The notes under the pieces were generated by a model, which made no database searches, had not been told where the DNA came from, and worked only from the letters and a program-made list of their open reading frames with translations. A stretch of 64,000 nt of DNA from Vigna angularis (Eukaryota > Streptophyta > Magnoliopsida > Fabales > Fabaceae). Location of the stretch: assembly GCF_016808095.1 (NCBI RefSeq), contig NC_068974.1, positions 26,582,825-26,646,824 on the forward strand. The letters are read 5' to 3'. Position numbers and translations under genes: made by a program. This document shows, in pieces, positions 1 through 11,368 of this stretch (position 1 is its first letter; each line of letters begins with the position of its first letter).

Positions 1-2
1 CA

Positions 3-2591
3 TCTTTCAACAGTATAGCCAGACCTGTGGTAATCGCAGCTAACATGGAAATGAAGCCAGCATTGATACACCTTGTTCAAAGTAATCAGTTTTCAGGATT
101 GGCACACGAAAATCCCTACGATCATCTGACAACTTTTAATGAATATTGCAACACTGTGAAAATGTTGAATGTGTCAGAGGAGGCAATCAGACTTAGTCTT
201 TTTCCATTTTCCTTGGCAGGCAATGCCAAGAAATGGTTAAATTCTTTTCCTGAGGGAAGCCTGATAGGTTGGGATGACGTTGTGTCAAAGTTTTTGCAGA
301 AGTATTTCCCTCAATCAAAAATAAACAAAGGCAAGCAAGAGATATCCTCTTTCCAACGGGAACCTGAAGAGACTTTGAGTCAGACATGGGATAGGTTTAA
401 GGGATTGTTAAGAAAGACTCCCATACATGGATTTGATGTCCCCACTCAATTGAACCTGTTCTTAGGAGGTTTAAAATCTCACACAAAATTGATGCTAGAT
501 GCCTCAGCAGGAGGTAACATTAGGTGGAAGACACCTGATGAAGCTCATGAAATTATTGAAAATATGGCATCTAGTGACAATGATGTTCAAAGTGAGAGAG
601 GACAAAATCAAAAGAAGGGAATGTTTGAGTTGCAATCCCAAGATGCCTTATTAGCCCAAAATAAAATTATGACTCAACAGCTTGAGTCTCTGATGAAAAA
701 GGTATCACAACTACAAATCCAAAATGTATCACAGGCACAACATACTGTGCAAGGGTGTGAACTGTGTGGTGGAGAGCACCAAAATGGACAGTGTGCTATT
801 CTCACCAATGCTAAGGAAGAGGTCAATTACATGGGAAATCAAGGCCGTCAAGGCAATTATGGAAATTATAATCAAGGATGGAGACCTCATCCTAGCATGG
901 GTCAGGCTAGTTCCAGTAGACCACCTCCACAGTTTCAACAACAACCCACTCTTTCTGATAGGACATCAAAACTGGAAGAAACTCTTCAACAATTTATGCA
1001 GATGTCCATATCAAATCAAAAGAGCACAGATGCATCTCTAAGAAATTTAGAAGTTCAAATGGGTCAGTTGGCCAAGAAATTGGAAGAGAAGCCTGTAAAT
1101 ACATTTGGAGCTAACATTGAACCAAATCCAAAAGATCACTGTAAAGCTATAACAACAAGGAGTGGTAAAGTGTTAGACAATGTAGTTGTGAGGCAAGAGG
1201 ATCAAGAGGAAAAGTTAAATGAGGAACAGAAAGATAAAGAAGAAGAAGTGGAAGAGCAGAAAGATAAAAATAAAAAAATTGAAGAGAGCCAAAAAGGAAA
1301 ACAGATTGTGAATCCTTTACCATACCCAAAGACATATTCTAGAAAGGAAAAAGAAAGTCAATTTTCTAGATTTATGGCTCTCTTCAACAAGCTGGAAATT
1401 ACAACTCCCTTTTCTGAAGCACTTCAACAGATGCCCTCTTATGCTAGATTCATGAAAGATCTGTTGACCAAGAAGAGAAAGTATATTGAGGAAGAAACAA
1501 TAGAGGTGCAAGGGAATTGTAGTGCCATCATCCAAAAACTTCTACCTCCAAAATTCAAAGACCCTGGAAGCTTTACTATTCCATGTACAATTGGAAAACT
1601 CCCTATTGGAAAAGCATTGATAGACTTAGGGGCAAGCATTAATTTGATGCCTTTGTCTATGTTAAAGAAAATAGGAGACATGGAAGTAAAACCAACAAGG
1701 ATGACTCTACAATTAGCAGATAGGTCTTTAAAATACCCATATGGAGTTATTGAAGACGTACTGGTGAAAGTTGATAAGTTTACTTTTCCAGTAGATTTTG
1801 TTATTCTTGATATGGAGGAGGATACTGAAGTCCCCCTTATATTGGGTAGACCTTTCATGAAAACTGCTAGAGTCATAATTGATGTTGATGATGGTCATTT
1901 GAAGGTGAGGCTACATGATGAAACAGTAACTTTTAATGTTGTGGAGGCTATGCAACATCCAAAAGATAAAGGGAACTGTTTCAGAGTTGAAGTACTGGAT
2001 GATGTAGTTGAGACTGTAAAAAATCAGATGTATGTGAAATCCCCTTTAGAGCGTGTATTGGTTGATGCTTGTGAAGAGCTGACTGTTGAAGAAGAATCTG
2101 AAGTGGAGGAGATTGCACAACATCTAGAAAAATTAAAAGAAGAGAATTCCACTGATGTGAGAGTGGAAAAATTGGAAAAGGCTAATTTGGATGATCAGGA
2201 AAAAATGGAATTAAAAGTGCTTCCTGATCATCTCAAGTATGTGTTTTTAGAAGAAAATTCTAAGAAGCCTGTGATCATCAGCAATTCTCTATCAAACAGT
2301 GAGGAGAAAAAATTAGTGAAAATCTTGAAAGAGAATAAAAAGGCAATAGGTTGGCACATCTCTGATTTGAAAGGCATAAGTCCAACCTACTGCATGCATA
2401 AGATCATGATGGAACAGGATTATAAGCCCATAGCACAACCACAGAGAAGGTTGAGTCCTACTTTGAAAGAGGTGGTGAGAAAGGAAGTGCTTAAATTGCT
2501 TGAAGCAGGAATGATTTATCCTATCTCAGATAGTGCTTGGGTGAGTCCTGTGCATGTTGTTCCTAAGAAAGGAGGTATGACTGTTGTTTAG
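3..2591 (+). CDS. Athila-type gag-protease and start of reverse transcriptase (5' partial, ends at in-frame TAG)
   Basis: The frame is open from base 3, so the true start is upstream; the GTG at 27 and ATG at 45 are internal. A Retrotrans_gag domain occupies the first ~200 residues (LFPFSLAGNAKKWLNSF region), giving the capsid of the virus-like particle. A CCHC zinc knuckle, CELCGGEHQNGQC, is at 756-794. A Glu/Lys-rich linker follows at about 1190-1310. The aspartic protease site reads DLGAS, with the Asp codon at 1623, the usual Athila variant of DSG. The N-terminal end of reverse transcriptase follows. Translation stops at TAG 2589-2591, while the same frame stays open downstream to 5108, so this is a nonsense change inside pol and not the natural end of gag. 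Confidence 0.9.
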   Translation, partial: SFNSIARPVVIAANMEMKPALIHLVQSNQFSGLAHENPYDHLTTFNEYCNTVKMLNVSEEAIRLSLFPFSLAGNAKKWLNSFPEGSLIGWDDVVSKFLQKYFPQSKINKGKQEISSFQREPEETLSQTWDRFKGLLRKTPIHGFDVPTQLNLFLGGLKSHTKLMLDASAGGNIRWKTPDEAHEIIENMASSDNDVQSERGQNQKKGMFELQSQDALLAQNKIMTQQLESLMKKVSQLQIQNVSQAQHTVQGCELCGGEHQNGQCAILTNAKEEVNYMGNQGRQGNYGNYNQGWRPHPSMGQASSSRPPPQFQQQPTLSDRTSKLEETLQQFMQMSISNQKSTDASLRNLEVQMGQLAKKLEEKPVNTFGANIEPNPKDHCKAITTRSGKVLDNVVVRQEDQEEKLNEEQKDKEEEVEEQKDKNKKIEESQKGKQIVNPLPYPKTYSRKEKESQFSRFMALFNKLEITTPFSEALQQMPSYARFMKDLLTKKRKYIEEETIEVQGNCSAIIQKLLPPKFKDPGSFTIPCTIGKLPIGKALIDLGASINLMPLSMLKKIGDMEVKPTRMTLQLADRSLKYPYGVIEDVLVKVDKFTFPVDFVILDMEEDTEVPLILGRPFMKTARVIIDVDDGHLKVRLHDETVTFNVVEAMQHPKDKGNCFRVEVLDDVVETVKNQMYVKSPLERVLVDACEELTVEEESEVEEIAQHLEKLKEENSTDVRVEKLEKANLDDQEKMELKVLPDHLKYVFLEENSKKPVIISNSLSNSEEKKLVKILKENKKAIGWHISDLKGISPTYCMHKIMMEQDYKPIAQPQRRLSPTLKEVVRKEVLKLLEAGMIYPISDSAWVSPVHVVPKKGGMTVV

Positions 2592-5108
2592 AATGAGAAA
2601 AATGAATCAATTCCTACAAGAACAGTCACAGGGTGGCGAATTTGCATTGATTATAGAAAATTAAATCAAGCCACCAGGAAAGACCATTTTCCTCTTCCTT
2701 TCATGGATCAAATGTTGGAAAGGCTAGCAGGACAAGCCTACTATTGTTTCCTGGATGGGTATTCAGGATACAATCAAATAGTAGTGAATCTAGAGGACCA
2801 AGAAAAGACCGCTTTCACTTGTCCCTTTGGTGTGTTCGCATACCGAAGGATGCCTTTTGGTCTCTGTAATGCTCCTGCTACATTCCAACGTTGCATGCTA
2901 GCCATCTTTTCTGATTTGGTAGAGAATTGCATTGAAGTATTCATGGATGATTTCTCTGTTTTTGGAAAATCATATGATTTATGCCTAGAGAACCTAGATG
3001 TAGTTTTGAAGAGATGCATTGCCACGAACCTTGTTCTAAATTGGGAAAAATGTCACTTTATGGTTCGTGAGGGAATTGTCTTAGGACATAAGATCTCATC
3101 CAGGGAAATAGGTGTAGATCAAGCAAAAGTTGATGTGATTAAAAAGTTACCGCCTCCTATGAATGTCAAAGGGGTAAGGAGCTTTCTTGGACATGTTGGT
3201 TTTTACAGGAGATTCATAAAAGATTTCTCCAAGATAGCTAAACCCCTTTGTAATCTGCTTGTGAAGGACACTCCATTCGAATTTGGTGGGGAGTGTCAGA
3301 AAGCTTTTGAAGTCTTGAAAGAGAAGTTGATATCAGCCCCTGTTGTAGTCGCACCAAACTGGACTCAAAATTTTGAGTTAATGTGCGATGCTAGTGATTA
3401 TGCTATTGGGGATGTTTTGGGGCAGAGACGTGGCAAGATTTTTCATGTTATTCATTATGCCAGCAAAGTTCTGAATGGGGCACAATTGAATTATGCCACC
3501 ACTGAAAAGGAATTTTTGGCAATTGTATATGCTCTTGAAAAGTTTAGACCTTATTTGATAGGGTCTAAAGTTATCATATATACTGACCATTCAGCCATCA
3601 AATATTTACTGGCAAAATCTGACTCAAAGCCACGTCTCATAAGATGGGTTTTATTGTTACAGGAATTTGATTTGGAAATCAAAGATAAGAAGGGGAGTGA
3701 GAACGTGATTGCTGATCATTTGTCTCGCCTTCTTAACTCTGAGGTGACTGATAAAGAGGGAGAAATAAAGGGAGAGTTCATTGATGAGCGTCTGATGCTC
3801 ATACAACAGAGGCCATGGTTTGCAGATATGGCTAATTTTAAGGCTGTAGGAATTCTCCCTGATGATTTGACTTGGCAGCAGAAGAAGAAGTTTATTCATG
3901 ATTCCAAAGAATATCTTTGGGATGATCCTTATCTCTTCAAACTGGGTGCTGACCACTTACTTAGGCGGTGTGTTACAGCAGAGGAAGCTGCTGGAATCCT
4001 ATGGCATTGTCATAATTCGCCATATGGAGGTCACTTTAATGGAGAAAGAACCGCCGCCAAAGTGCTTCAATCTGGTTTCTTTTGGCCTACCTTGTTCAAA
4101 GATGCACATGCTCATGCTAGAGGGTGTGACAGATGCCAAAGAACAGGAAGCATATCAAAGAGACATGAGATGCCACTACAGGCAATTTTAGAAGTTGAAA
4201 TATTTGATTGTTGGGGAATGGACTTTATGGGACCACTACCTTCTTCCTACAACAATGAATATATTTTAGTAACAGTGGATTATGTCAGTAAGTGGGTGGA
4301 AGCTGCAGTATGCCAGAAGAATGATGCCAAGACTGTTGTCAAATTTCTCAAGAGGCAAATCTTCTGTAGATTTGGTGTACCTAGGATCCTCATAAGTGAT
4401 GGAGGATCACATTTCTGTAACTCCCAGTTGGCCAAGGTCTTGAAACACTATGATGTGAGGCATAAAACTACTTCTCCATATCATCCACAGACTAATGGTC
4501 AAGCTGAAGTCTCCAATAGGGAGATAAAAAGAATCCTGGAAAAGACAGTATCATCTTCAAGAAAGGATTGGGCAACAAAATTAGATGATGTCCTGTGGGC
4601 TTATAGGACTGCCTTGAAGACTTCTGTAGGGCTAACACCCTACCAATTAGTCTACGGCAAGTCATGCCATCTCCCTGTTGAGATGGAACATAAAGCATAC
4701 TGGGCCTTAAAATTTCTTAACTTTGATGCTTCTTTGTGTGCAGGTAAAAGAAAGCTTCAATTGCAAGAGCTGGAGGAAATGAGGTTGACTACCTATGATT
4801 CATCAAGAAAATATAAAGAAAAGATCAAGGTGTACCATAACAAAAAGCTGATCAAGAGAGATTTTCAACCTGGACAACAGGTATTGTTGTTTAATTCCAG
4901 ATTCAAATTGTTTCCAGGTAAGTTGAAATCTAAATGGTCTGGTCCCTTAGTGATCAAGGCAGTCAAGCCTTATGGTGCTATTGAATTAATGGATCCAAAT
5001 TCTGAGGATCAAAATCGAAGCTGGATTGTTAATGGCCAGAGATTGAAACCTTATTTGGGTGGTGAGGTTGAACGCCTCACCACAATTATTAAATTGTCTG
5101 AGCCATGA
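2592..5108 (+). CDS. Athila-type pol: reverse transcriptase, RNase H, integrase (continues the gag frame after the stop)
   Basis: This is in the same frame as the upstream gag-protease ORF and separated from it only by the TAG at 2589-2591; the first in-frame ATG is at 2703. The reverse transcriptase catalytic box is FMDD at 2940-2951. RNase H follows, with the D of MCDASDYA, the E of TTEKEF and the D of YTDHSA. Integrase has an HHCC zinc finger (CHNSPYGGH to CDRC, ~4006-4140) and a D-D-E core ([29 protein letters not shown]). A C-terminal [12 protein letters not shown] segment resembles the GPF/Y module. The products would copy the RNA to DNA and integrate it. Without read-through of the stop this half would not be made as a gag-pol fusion. 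Confidence 0.9.
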   Translation, partial: NEKNESIPTRTVTGWRICIDYRKLNQATRKDHFPLPFMDQMLERLAGQAYYCFLDGYSGYNQIVVNLEDQEKTAFTCPFGVFAYRRMPFGLCNAPATFQRCMLAIFSDLVENCIEVFMDDFSVFGKSYDLCLENLDVVLKRCIATNLVLNWEKCHFMVREGIVLGHKISSREIGVDQAKVDVIKKLPPPMNVKGVRSFLGHVGFYRRFIKDFSKIAKPLCNLLVKDTPFEFGGECQKAFEVLKEKLISAPVVVAPNWTQNFELMCDASDYAIGDVLGQRRGKIFHVIHYASKVLNGAQLNYATTEKEFLAIVYALEKFRPYLIGSKVIIYTDHSAIKYLLAKSDSKPRLIRWVLLLQEFDLEIKDKKGSENVIADHLSRLLNSEVTDKEGEIKGEFIDERLMLIQQRPWFADMANFKAVGILPDDLTWQQKKKFIHDSKEYLWDDPYLFKLGADHLLRRCVTAEEAAGILWHCHNSPYGGHFNGERTAAKVLQSGFFWPTLFKDAHAHARGCDRCQRTGSISKRHEMPLQAILEVEIFDCWGMDFMGPLPSSYNNEYILVTVDYVSKWVEAAVCQKNDAKTVVKFLKRQIFCRFGVPRILISDGGSHFCNSQLAKVLKHYDVRHKTTSPYHPQTNGQAEVSNREIKRILEKTVSSSRKDWATKLDDVLWAYRTALKTSVGLTPYQLVYGKSCHLPVEMEHKAYWALKFLNFDASLCAGKRKLQLQELEEMRLTTYDSSRKYKEKIKVYHNKKLIKRDFQPGQQVLLFNSRFKLFPGKLKSKWSGPLVIKAVKPYGAIELMDPNSEDQNRSWIVNGQRLKPYLGGEVERLTTIIKLSEP

Positions 5109-6519
5109 GATTCTGGGTCAAGCTAGTGACGTTAAAGAAGCGCTTGCTAGGAGGCACCCTAGCACATGTTTGTATATATTTGTGTTTGTTGATTGTGTTT
5201 CTGTAATGGTTAAGTTTGAGTGTGGAGAGGAAGTGCTGAGATGCTTGATGAATGAGTTCTGACGCTCTATTAGCACAGCGCACAGCTGAGGTGCGCTATG
5301 CGACTAGATTATTTTATGAAGCAGTGAATTATTCGCACAGCGAATTTCATGCGCTCTGCAAGAGAGAAAAAGAAATTGTTTTGAGATTGAAGTTCGCATA
5401 GCGATTAAATTCGCTTTGCGATTTAAAAGTTTAATTTTTCTCTTTGCGGAAGTAATTCGCATAGCGCATTTGATAAGCAAAGCGAATAAAATCACCAGAG
5501 CAACTTGAGCATTTAATTCGCATAGCGCACACTTTGCGCTATGCTACCCGAAGTTGGGGGTGAGCTCTGTCAAAATTCGCACAACGAAATTTTGCGCAGA
5601 GCGAATTAAATGAGAGTGGTTTGAGTTGACTTAAAAAAAAAAAAAAAAAAATTTAGCCGCACAGCGCACAGCTGAGGTGTGCTATGCGACTGAACATAAA
5701 AATTCAAAAAAATAATAAAATATTCAAAGGTGCAGAAAACGAGAGAAATTCGCACAGCGCACAGCTGTAGTGGGCTATGCGAATTGACTCGTTCAATTAT
5801 TTTTAAAACCTACTCTTCCCATTTCCTTTTACCACTTTTCATTTTACCCTAGCCACCATTCTTTTCCTCTCCGCACAGCGAACGCACTTGTGCCAATATC
5901 TCCATTGCCACCATTTTTCATTCTTGGCTGTGCTTTTGCTTCTTCAAGTGTCTCTTCCCTCTCTGATCTTGGTCACTCTCCACAGGTTTCACTTATACTC
6001 CATTTTCTTCTTTGTTCTTAATGTTCATAGGCATATGATAGGGCTTCTTGTTTACTGCTTTGTTCATCTCAAGCAAATTGTGCATATAGTTTTTCATCAA
6101 ACTCTGATTTTGCTGATAGGATGAACATGCATTTGCTCTGTTAATGGGATCCTCTGCACTGTCTCTCGCTAGGCGCCACATTCGCAAAGCGAATTAGCGG
6201 TCTGGTTTTCTGAACATGAAATTCGCCTGGCGAGAAAGTCGCAAAGCGAATTATAGGTTTTATTTCTGATATGCAATTCGCACAGCGACTCTGGTCGCAT
6301 AGCGAATGGTCCATGAGTGAAGACACTTATTTCGCTTTTTTTCGCATAGCGACACATTCGCATAGCGAATTAGTCTTGACAACAGACACTGAAAGTGCAA
6401 ATTCGCATAGCGCACGTTGGCGCATAGCGAATTCCATTTGCCAGCAACTGTGTTTTGAGTTATTCACTTGCTCTGACCCATTTTCCACAATTGTTTGCAC
6501 TGTGCATTATTTCTTGCAG
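5109..6519 (+). repeat. Spacer between pol and env-like ORF, packed with paired TTCGC-n3-GCGAA palindromes
   Basis: No coding frame was recognised. The spacer is crowded with variants of TTCGCATAGCGAA, from about 5270 to 6435. Many come in pairs. Three pairs have palindrome centres ~22 bp apart (5276/5298, 5062+600 region at 5662/5684, and 5755/5777) and can fold as hairpins. Three more, at 6283/6300, 6347/6363 and 6408/6425, are 16-17 bp apart. A poly(A) run lies at 5632-5650. The last bases, TTTCTTGCAG directly before the ATG at 6520, look like a splice acceptor. Confidence 0.75.
6510..6519 (+). promoter_or_regulatory. Probable 3' splice acceptor for the env-like ORF
   Basis: A pyrimidine-rich TTATTTCTTGCAG ends exactly at the base before the ATG of the downstream ORF. 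Athila-type elements have been proposed to express the third ORF from a spliced subgenomic RNA, and this position suits that. No donor could be assigned by eye. Confidence 0.45.
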
Positions 6520-7815
6520 ATGGCACCTCCCAAGAGCACACTAGAAAAGAAGAGGAAGACCACCCGAGGGTCTTCTTCTAGATCCCAACCTTCAGAAACC
6601 CAAGAGGAGAACCTTGTCCTAAACTATGATCAGGACCGATTTATTTCAGAGGCACATTCTGATAGGTTTCATCAGGTCATCATGGGCAGGGCATTATTAC
6701 CTGAGCGGAGGGTTGAATTGAAACCTGGCGAGTATGACCATATCCAGGAAGAACTGGAGAAGAGAAGATGGAATTTTGTTTTAGCCAGCCTTCCAGATGA
6801 GATTGATGAAGTCTTGGTTAAAGAATTTTATGCAAATGCTTGGGAACCTGACCACTCTCAGCCTCACTCTAGAGTTTCAAAAGTGAGAGGCAAGCTAGTA
6901 CGCTATGATCGCAGATCAATGAACAGGATTCTAAATACACTGATGTTTCAGCCGTGCCCTCTAGGTGCTTTTATGTCTAGCTATCCTGATCATGACCTTA
7001 TTGCCTCCACTTTATGCCTTCCTGGATATGGCTATCAGCTTGGCACTAGTGGGACACTAGTGAGAATATTAAGAAAACATTTGAATTCACTAGCCACTAT
7101 CTGGAGTCTCTTCACATTCACCAACATCTGTCCCAATTCTCATACTTCCGACATCAATCTGGAAAGGTCTTATATGGTATATGGAATTATCACAGGGATT
7201 GACATGGATGTGGGAGCTTATATCTCTCAAGAAATGGCACTGATTGCTGATAATGATACATGTAAGCTTGGATTTCCTGCCCTGGTGACAGCATTGTGCA
7301 AGGCCAGTGGAGTACCTGGAGTTTCTGATATCACTTTGAAACTTCAACCCCCTCTCAATAAGAAATTCTTTGATAGGAATTGCAGCAACAGGGAAGAGTT
7401 CTCTGCTATGAATGCTCCTCCTCCAGTTCCCCCTCCACGCCGAAATGTTAGAGCGGCTAGACCACCTGTAGCGTCGTCTGTTCCTTCACCTGATCTTTTC
7501 ACTCGCTACATGCAGCAGAGTCTGGCTAGACAGGACGACATCCGCGACTGGTGCACTACTATGCGGCAGGGTCAGGTGTCCTTACAGGATAACATGTATA
7601 ATTTGTCCTTGGGCATCCCTGATTTTCCTCCAGATTCACTGATGACTGGAGACCAGTTTGCAGCGCAGATTCCATGGCCTGAGGGCAGGCCAGAGTCCAG
7701 GTGGGGGAGTGCCTTTCCAGGAGCACCAGAGCCAGAGTTAGATGAGCAGGAGGACATGATGGCAAGTGATGGTGATGAGGAGGAAGAGGAGCCAGATCCC
7801 AGATGGACACAGTAG
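6520..7815 (+). CDS. Envelope-position ORF of the Athila-like element (putative plant transposon protein domain)
   Basis: 431 codons with no stop. The ATG at 6520 is preferred over the upstream in-frame ATG at 6271 because the upstream part translates the GCGAA-rich repeat spacer and a splice-acceptor-like CAG abuts 6520. The N-terminus is basic (KKRKTTRGSSSRS). A globular region with RRWNFVLASLP, LVKEFYANAW and SKVRGKLVRYD matches the pattern of the 'putative plant transposon protein' domain found in the third ORF of Athila elements. A proline-rich stretch (PPPVPPPRR) and an acidic C-terminus follow. I see no clear signal peptide or transmembrane segment, so calling it an envelope rests on position only. 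The frame has survived intact although pol carries a stop. Confidence 0.8.
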   Translation: MAPPKSTLEKKRKTTRGSSSRSQPSETQEENLVLNYDQDRFISEAHSDRFHQVIMGRALLPERRVELKPGEYDHIQEELEKRRWNFVLASLPDEIDEVLVKEFYANAWEPDHSQPHSRVSKVRGKLVRYDRRSMNRILNTLMFQPCPLGAFMSSYPDHDLIASTLCLPGYGYQLGTSGTLVRILRKHLNSLATIWSLFTFTNICPNSHTSDINLERSYMVYGIITGIDMDVGAYISQEMALIADNDTCKLGFPALVTALCKASGVPGVSDITLKLQPPLNKKFFDRNCSNREEFSAMNAPPPVPPPRRNVRAARPPVASSVPSPDLFTRYMQQSLARQDDIRDWCTTMRQGQVSLQDNMYNLSLGIPDFPPDSLMTGDQFAAQIPWPEGRPESRWGSAFPGAPEPELDEQEDMMASDGDEEEEEPDPRWTQ

Positions 7816-8928
7816 AGTTATCATTCGCAGGAGAGCCAGTGGAGATCGAGATCAGATGGGTCTTGGTAGAGTGCTGATGGACATATGTTATTGATGTTTG
7901 TGTTATGTTGTTTTTAGATGTTTCAGTTTAGATGTTATTGTGGAACTCAATTTATTTGTTGATGTTGGTTGTGGTTGTAATGACTTTGAGGTTTTGATTT
8001 AATGATTATGCATGTTCTGATGATATTATGTGATTTTTGGGGATGATGACTTGTATGTATGTGGTACATTGCTTCAAAGTTTATCTGTGTGTATGAATAT
8101 GACCATGAGTGTTGAGCGCATATACTGATTGAGAGACAAAGAATTGTCTGGATATGGACTTGGATTTTGCATGAGTTTGATTCTATGTACACACACTCTT
8201 TGGTTAAGGATGAAAAAGGCCTTCTTTATTATTGATTATATAGCTACTTGGCCAGATAGCCTACCTTTAGACACTGTGATACATTTGTGAACCCTTTTGA
8301 GCCTTGAAAATTTTTTTCCTTCCACCTTGAGCCTATTAGATGATATCCTACCTTACACCTTAGAAGAGAACATGTATTATGTTTTAAAAGAGGTTAAGGT
8401 TTGTGGAAAGAAAAGATCAATAAAAAAATATCATAAAAAAAAAGAAGAAGCTCAAAATGAAAGAAAAGGTTGCGCTGTGAAAGAAAATGGTATGTGATGA
8501 ATGATATATTTGGGATTTGAGTACTGGATTGGGAATTGAAGTTGTTCTCTTCTTAATAGGTGTCTTTGAATCCAAGAAAAACCATGATTCTTTTTCTAGC
8601 CAAGCCAAGCCTTAACCTGAAAAGACCTTTGGACTTAACCAATAGTGTGTGAAGTGTGTGAATCAAATGAAATGCAAAAGCTGATGAAGTTCTAGGACAA
8701 TTCTGCTATGAGGACAAACACTATGAGTGGTGAGAATGATAAATGTTGATCTGGTTACACATATTCTATACACAGGTGAATTTTTGAGTATTGTACTATG
8801 CCATACCTGTTTGAATCTTTAGGAATGCATGTGATTTGTCTGATGTGTAAAGTCATTCTATCAAAACGTCAAAAGTGTGTTATGTGTTGTTCATATGTTT
8901 CTGTTATTTCCTGAGGGCATGAAATAGT
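7816..8928 (+). other. Non-coding spacer between env-like ORF and 3' LTR
   Basis: AT/TG-rich sequence with no recognisable coding frame; the short Lys-rich frame at 8297-8497 sits in an A-rich run. It belongs to the internal region of the Athila-like element. Confidence 0.6.
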
Positions 8929-8944
8929 TCAAGTTTGTGGGAGT
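8929..8944 (+). promoter_or_regulatory. Polypurine tract of the Athila-like element
   Basis: The purine-rich TTTGTGGGAGT immediately precedes the TGATAA start of the LTR. This is where plus-strand DNA synthesis is primed in reverse transcription. Confidence 0.75.
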
Positions 8945-10048
8945 TGATAAGTGTGAAAAAACAGATGTTTTGACACTTACAAAGGATCTCAATTTTGTAA
9001 TTATTCATGTTATTACTCAGTGAAAAGTCGTAATAGGAAGTAGATTGTGTTGTAAATTATTGTACAGGAAAGGATGTATAATTGGAACTCTGTCAGCCAG
9101 TTCTCGCATAGCGCAAGCCAAAACTCGCACTGCCAGGATATATAAATTCACATAGCGCACCATTACCTGTGCGCTGTGCGAATAACATCAGTTGAGAGGC
9201 AGCAGTTACGTGAAATTCGCATAGCGCACACACACCTGTGCGCTGTGCGAATTAATGAAGTTATTGGTTTTTAAAGACGTGACAGAAAGGCAAAAGGCAT
9301 CATCTGACACACGAAAATAGCAGAGAAAAGACTGGAGAACTGCTCTGGAGAACAAGGAGACCTCTCTGAAGACATCAAGACTGCACATCATGCAAGGAAT
9401 TGCGGAAATGAGTATGTTTGTGATGTCTAGGATAGGCTAAACTTTCATTCGTTGGAATTGACTGTAATGGCTGACATTTCATGTAATATTTCCTGTTCAA
9501 TATAAATTGTGTTCATATGCTTTTCTTGTTTACTTTTTATTTTATTTTACGGAAGTAAAATATACTTGTTTTTATATTCAAATTGTACTGGGAAGTAAAT
9601 TTGAGTATTGACGCAAGAAAAGCAACCAGAAGGAGAGATGCTAGGAATAGTTTCAATTCTCCTGGTCATCAATAACATCAGTCTTAATGCAAAGTTTATG
9701 TTTAATTACTTAAGGAATTAATAATTGAACATAATTCTTTAGAACTTGTTTTAAGGAATTAAACCAAGATACTGTGATGTTGATGTTTGAACGCAAGTTA
9801 TATTGCTCAGAATAGTTATGTAATGTGGTCATGAAGTCAATTCCAATGAAGCTTTCTTTAAATTTTAATTTCAATTTTAAATTGTCATCTAATTTGATAT
9901 TATTAATTCACTTATAATTTGTTGTTCAATTGATTTTGATAAATAAATTTTAATTGAATAACGTAACACAAATTCCCTGAGGAGAACGATATTTTACTTA
10001 TCACTGTATTACTTGTAACGATTTGGTATACTTGCCAAAAAGTTATCA
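8945..10048 (+). repeat. 3' LTR of the Athila-like element
   Basis: 1,104 bp. It starts TGATAAGTGTG after the polypurine tract and ends CCAAAAAGTTATCA; the 6-bp ends TGATAA/TTATCA are inverted copies. The stretch ACGATTTGGTATACTTGCC before the end is shared, with small changes, by the related LTR ending at 41287. Two hairpin-forming palindrome pairs of the GCGCAC/GTGCGC type lie at ~9147-9182 and 9214-9253, flanking the promoter region. Confidence 0.88.
9138..9147 (+). promoter_or_regulatory. TATA box of the Athila-like LTR promoter
   Basis: ATATATAAAT lies about 195 bp into the LTR, just upstream of the two hairpin-forming GCGCAC/GTGCGC palindrome pairs. In the 5' LTR this would drive the genomic RNA. 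Confidence 0.5.
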
Positions 10049-11216
10049 ATGTTAGTTGAGTAACCATTTGACATCTTCACATTAATGTATTTAGAAATAT
10101 GTATGTTTGCTCTCTTGTCATTATAAATAGTAAAGAAATATATTTTCCATTTTTATTTGGCCAAAGCTCTTCTTTTAGATCTTAACGAGCTTGAAGATTA
10201 TATTTTTATTTTTCATCTCGATATTCATAACATCAAGATTATGAGGTAAAATATTGTTCCTCCAACAAGGAAGACTAAAAACATATGCCTTTTAACTTCC
10301 ATTAACTCTCTCTACTATTTGACTCAAGATTTCCATCAAAGGTTATAGCATCAAGTTGTTTCAAAATTTCTAACCCACATAATAATTTTGTTTCAGCTTT
10401 TTCTTCAATTCTACCATCAAATTGTTTCTTCAATCTAAACTTATATCTTCCTCTAAAAATCGTGAAGGATCCATGAAACACCATTTGTTATTATGTCTTA
10501 ATTGACAAGAAAAATATATCAAAATTACAAGTTGGACAAGCATAACTAGTATAGGTATTCCATCTAGATGGAGTTCAATGTCTAGGAAGATTGCTAATTG
10601 TCCACATGAGAGTTTCTTGCAATGCAAACATATCTTTTAAAAAGAAATATTTGCACTCTTTTTACCCACAACTCATTTAACTCTTTCACTAAAGTTTGTA
10701 GGTACACATCTATCTTATTTCCTGACACTTTTTTTTCAAGAATGATCATACAAAGAATAAAAAATGATTGTTTCATGCGCTCCCAAAGAGGTTGATTTAT
10801 GGAATTAAAATCACTGGCCATATACTATGATTATTATTCATGCTTCAATAAGAATTGAAGCCATCAGTTGCAAGGCTAAGGAAAACATTTATAGGGTTCT
10901 AGAGAAAACTTAGGGTGAAGTTGATCAAAACTCTTCCATGCTTTAATGTATCTTAAATGCCTTAACAATCCATTCGGATTACTATTTAAAATATGTCCTC
11001 TCATGGACTTTGTATTTTAGGACACATGAATAACCTATGCAACCTGGTTTCAAGAGAAAGTAACCTAAGACCTTTGTTGGTAGTTTCTTTTTGTCCCATT
11101 ACCTTTTTCTTTCCATCGAGATTTATTACAATATTTGCAATTCTCTAGTTTCTCATATTTTCCCCAGTATAACATGCATTTTGTTTGGCAAACATCTATC
11201 TTGGTATAGTTAAGAC

Positions 11217-11368
11217 CGTTAAATATAGTAAAAATTATGTATATAATTAATCTCCCTTGTGTTGCATATATACATAGGATACTTTATTTATAATAGAAGA
11301 AATATGGGCTAAGTCCAAAATAAAAATAAGAAATAATAACAAACAAACTAAAGATAATATATCTAACA
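11217..11368 (-). repeat. 3' LTR of the TRIM-like element
   Basis: 152 bp; on the plus strand it runs from CGTTAAATATAG to GATAATATATCTAACA. It lacks ~20 bp present in the partner LTR near AAAGATAAGATAAAG, and its outermost base is C where T is expected. Confidence 0.85.

Larger units (their letters stand above)
1..10048 (+). mobile_element. Athila-like Ty3/gypsy LTR retrotransposon, 5' end outside window
   Basis: The element runs gag, protease, reverse transcriptase, RNase H, integrase, long spacer, envelope-position ORF, polypurine tract, 3' LTR. That order, with integrase after RNase H, is Ty3/gypsy; a third ORF after pol and a TGATAA-type LTR start fit the Athila lineage (Calypso-like in legumes). 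The 5' LTR and the gag start lie left of base 1. The 3' LTR ends in TTATCA, the inverted copy of its TGATAA start. The next five bases (10049-10053, ATGTT) would be the target duplication, but the left copy is not visible. The long open frames, with one in-frame stop, suggest a fairly recent insertion. Confidence 0.92.
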
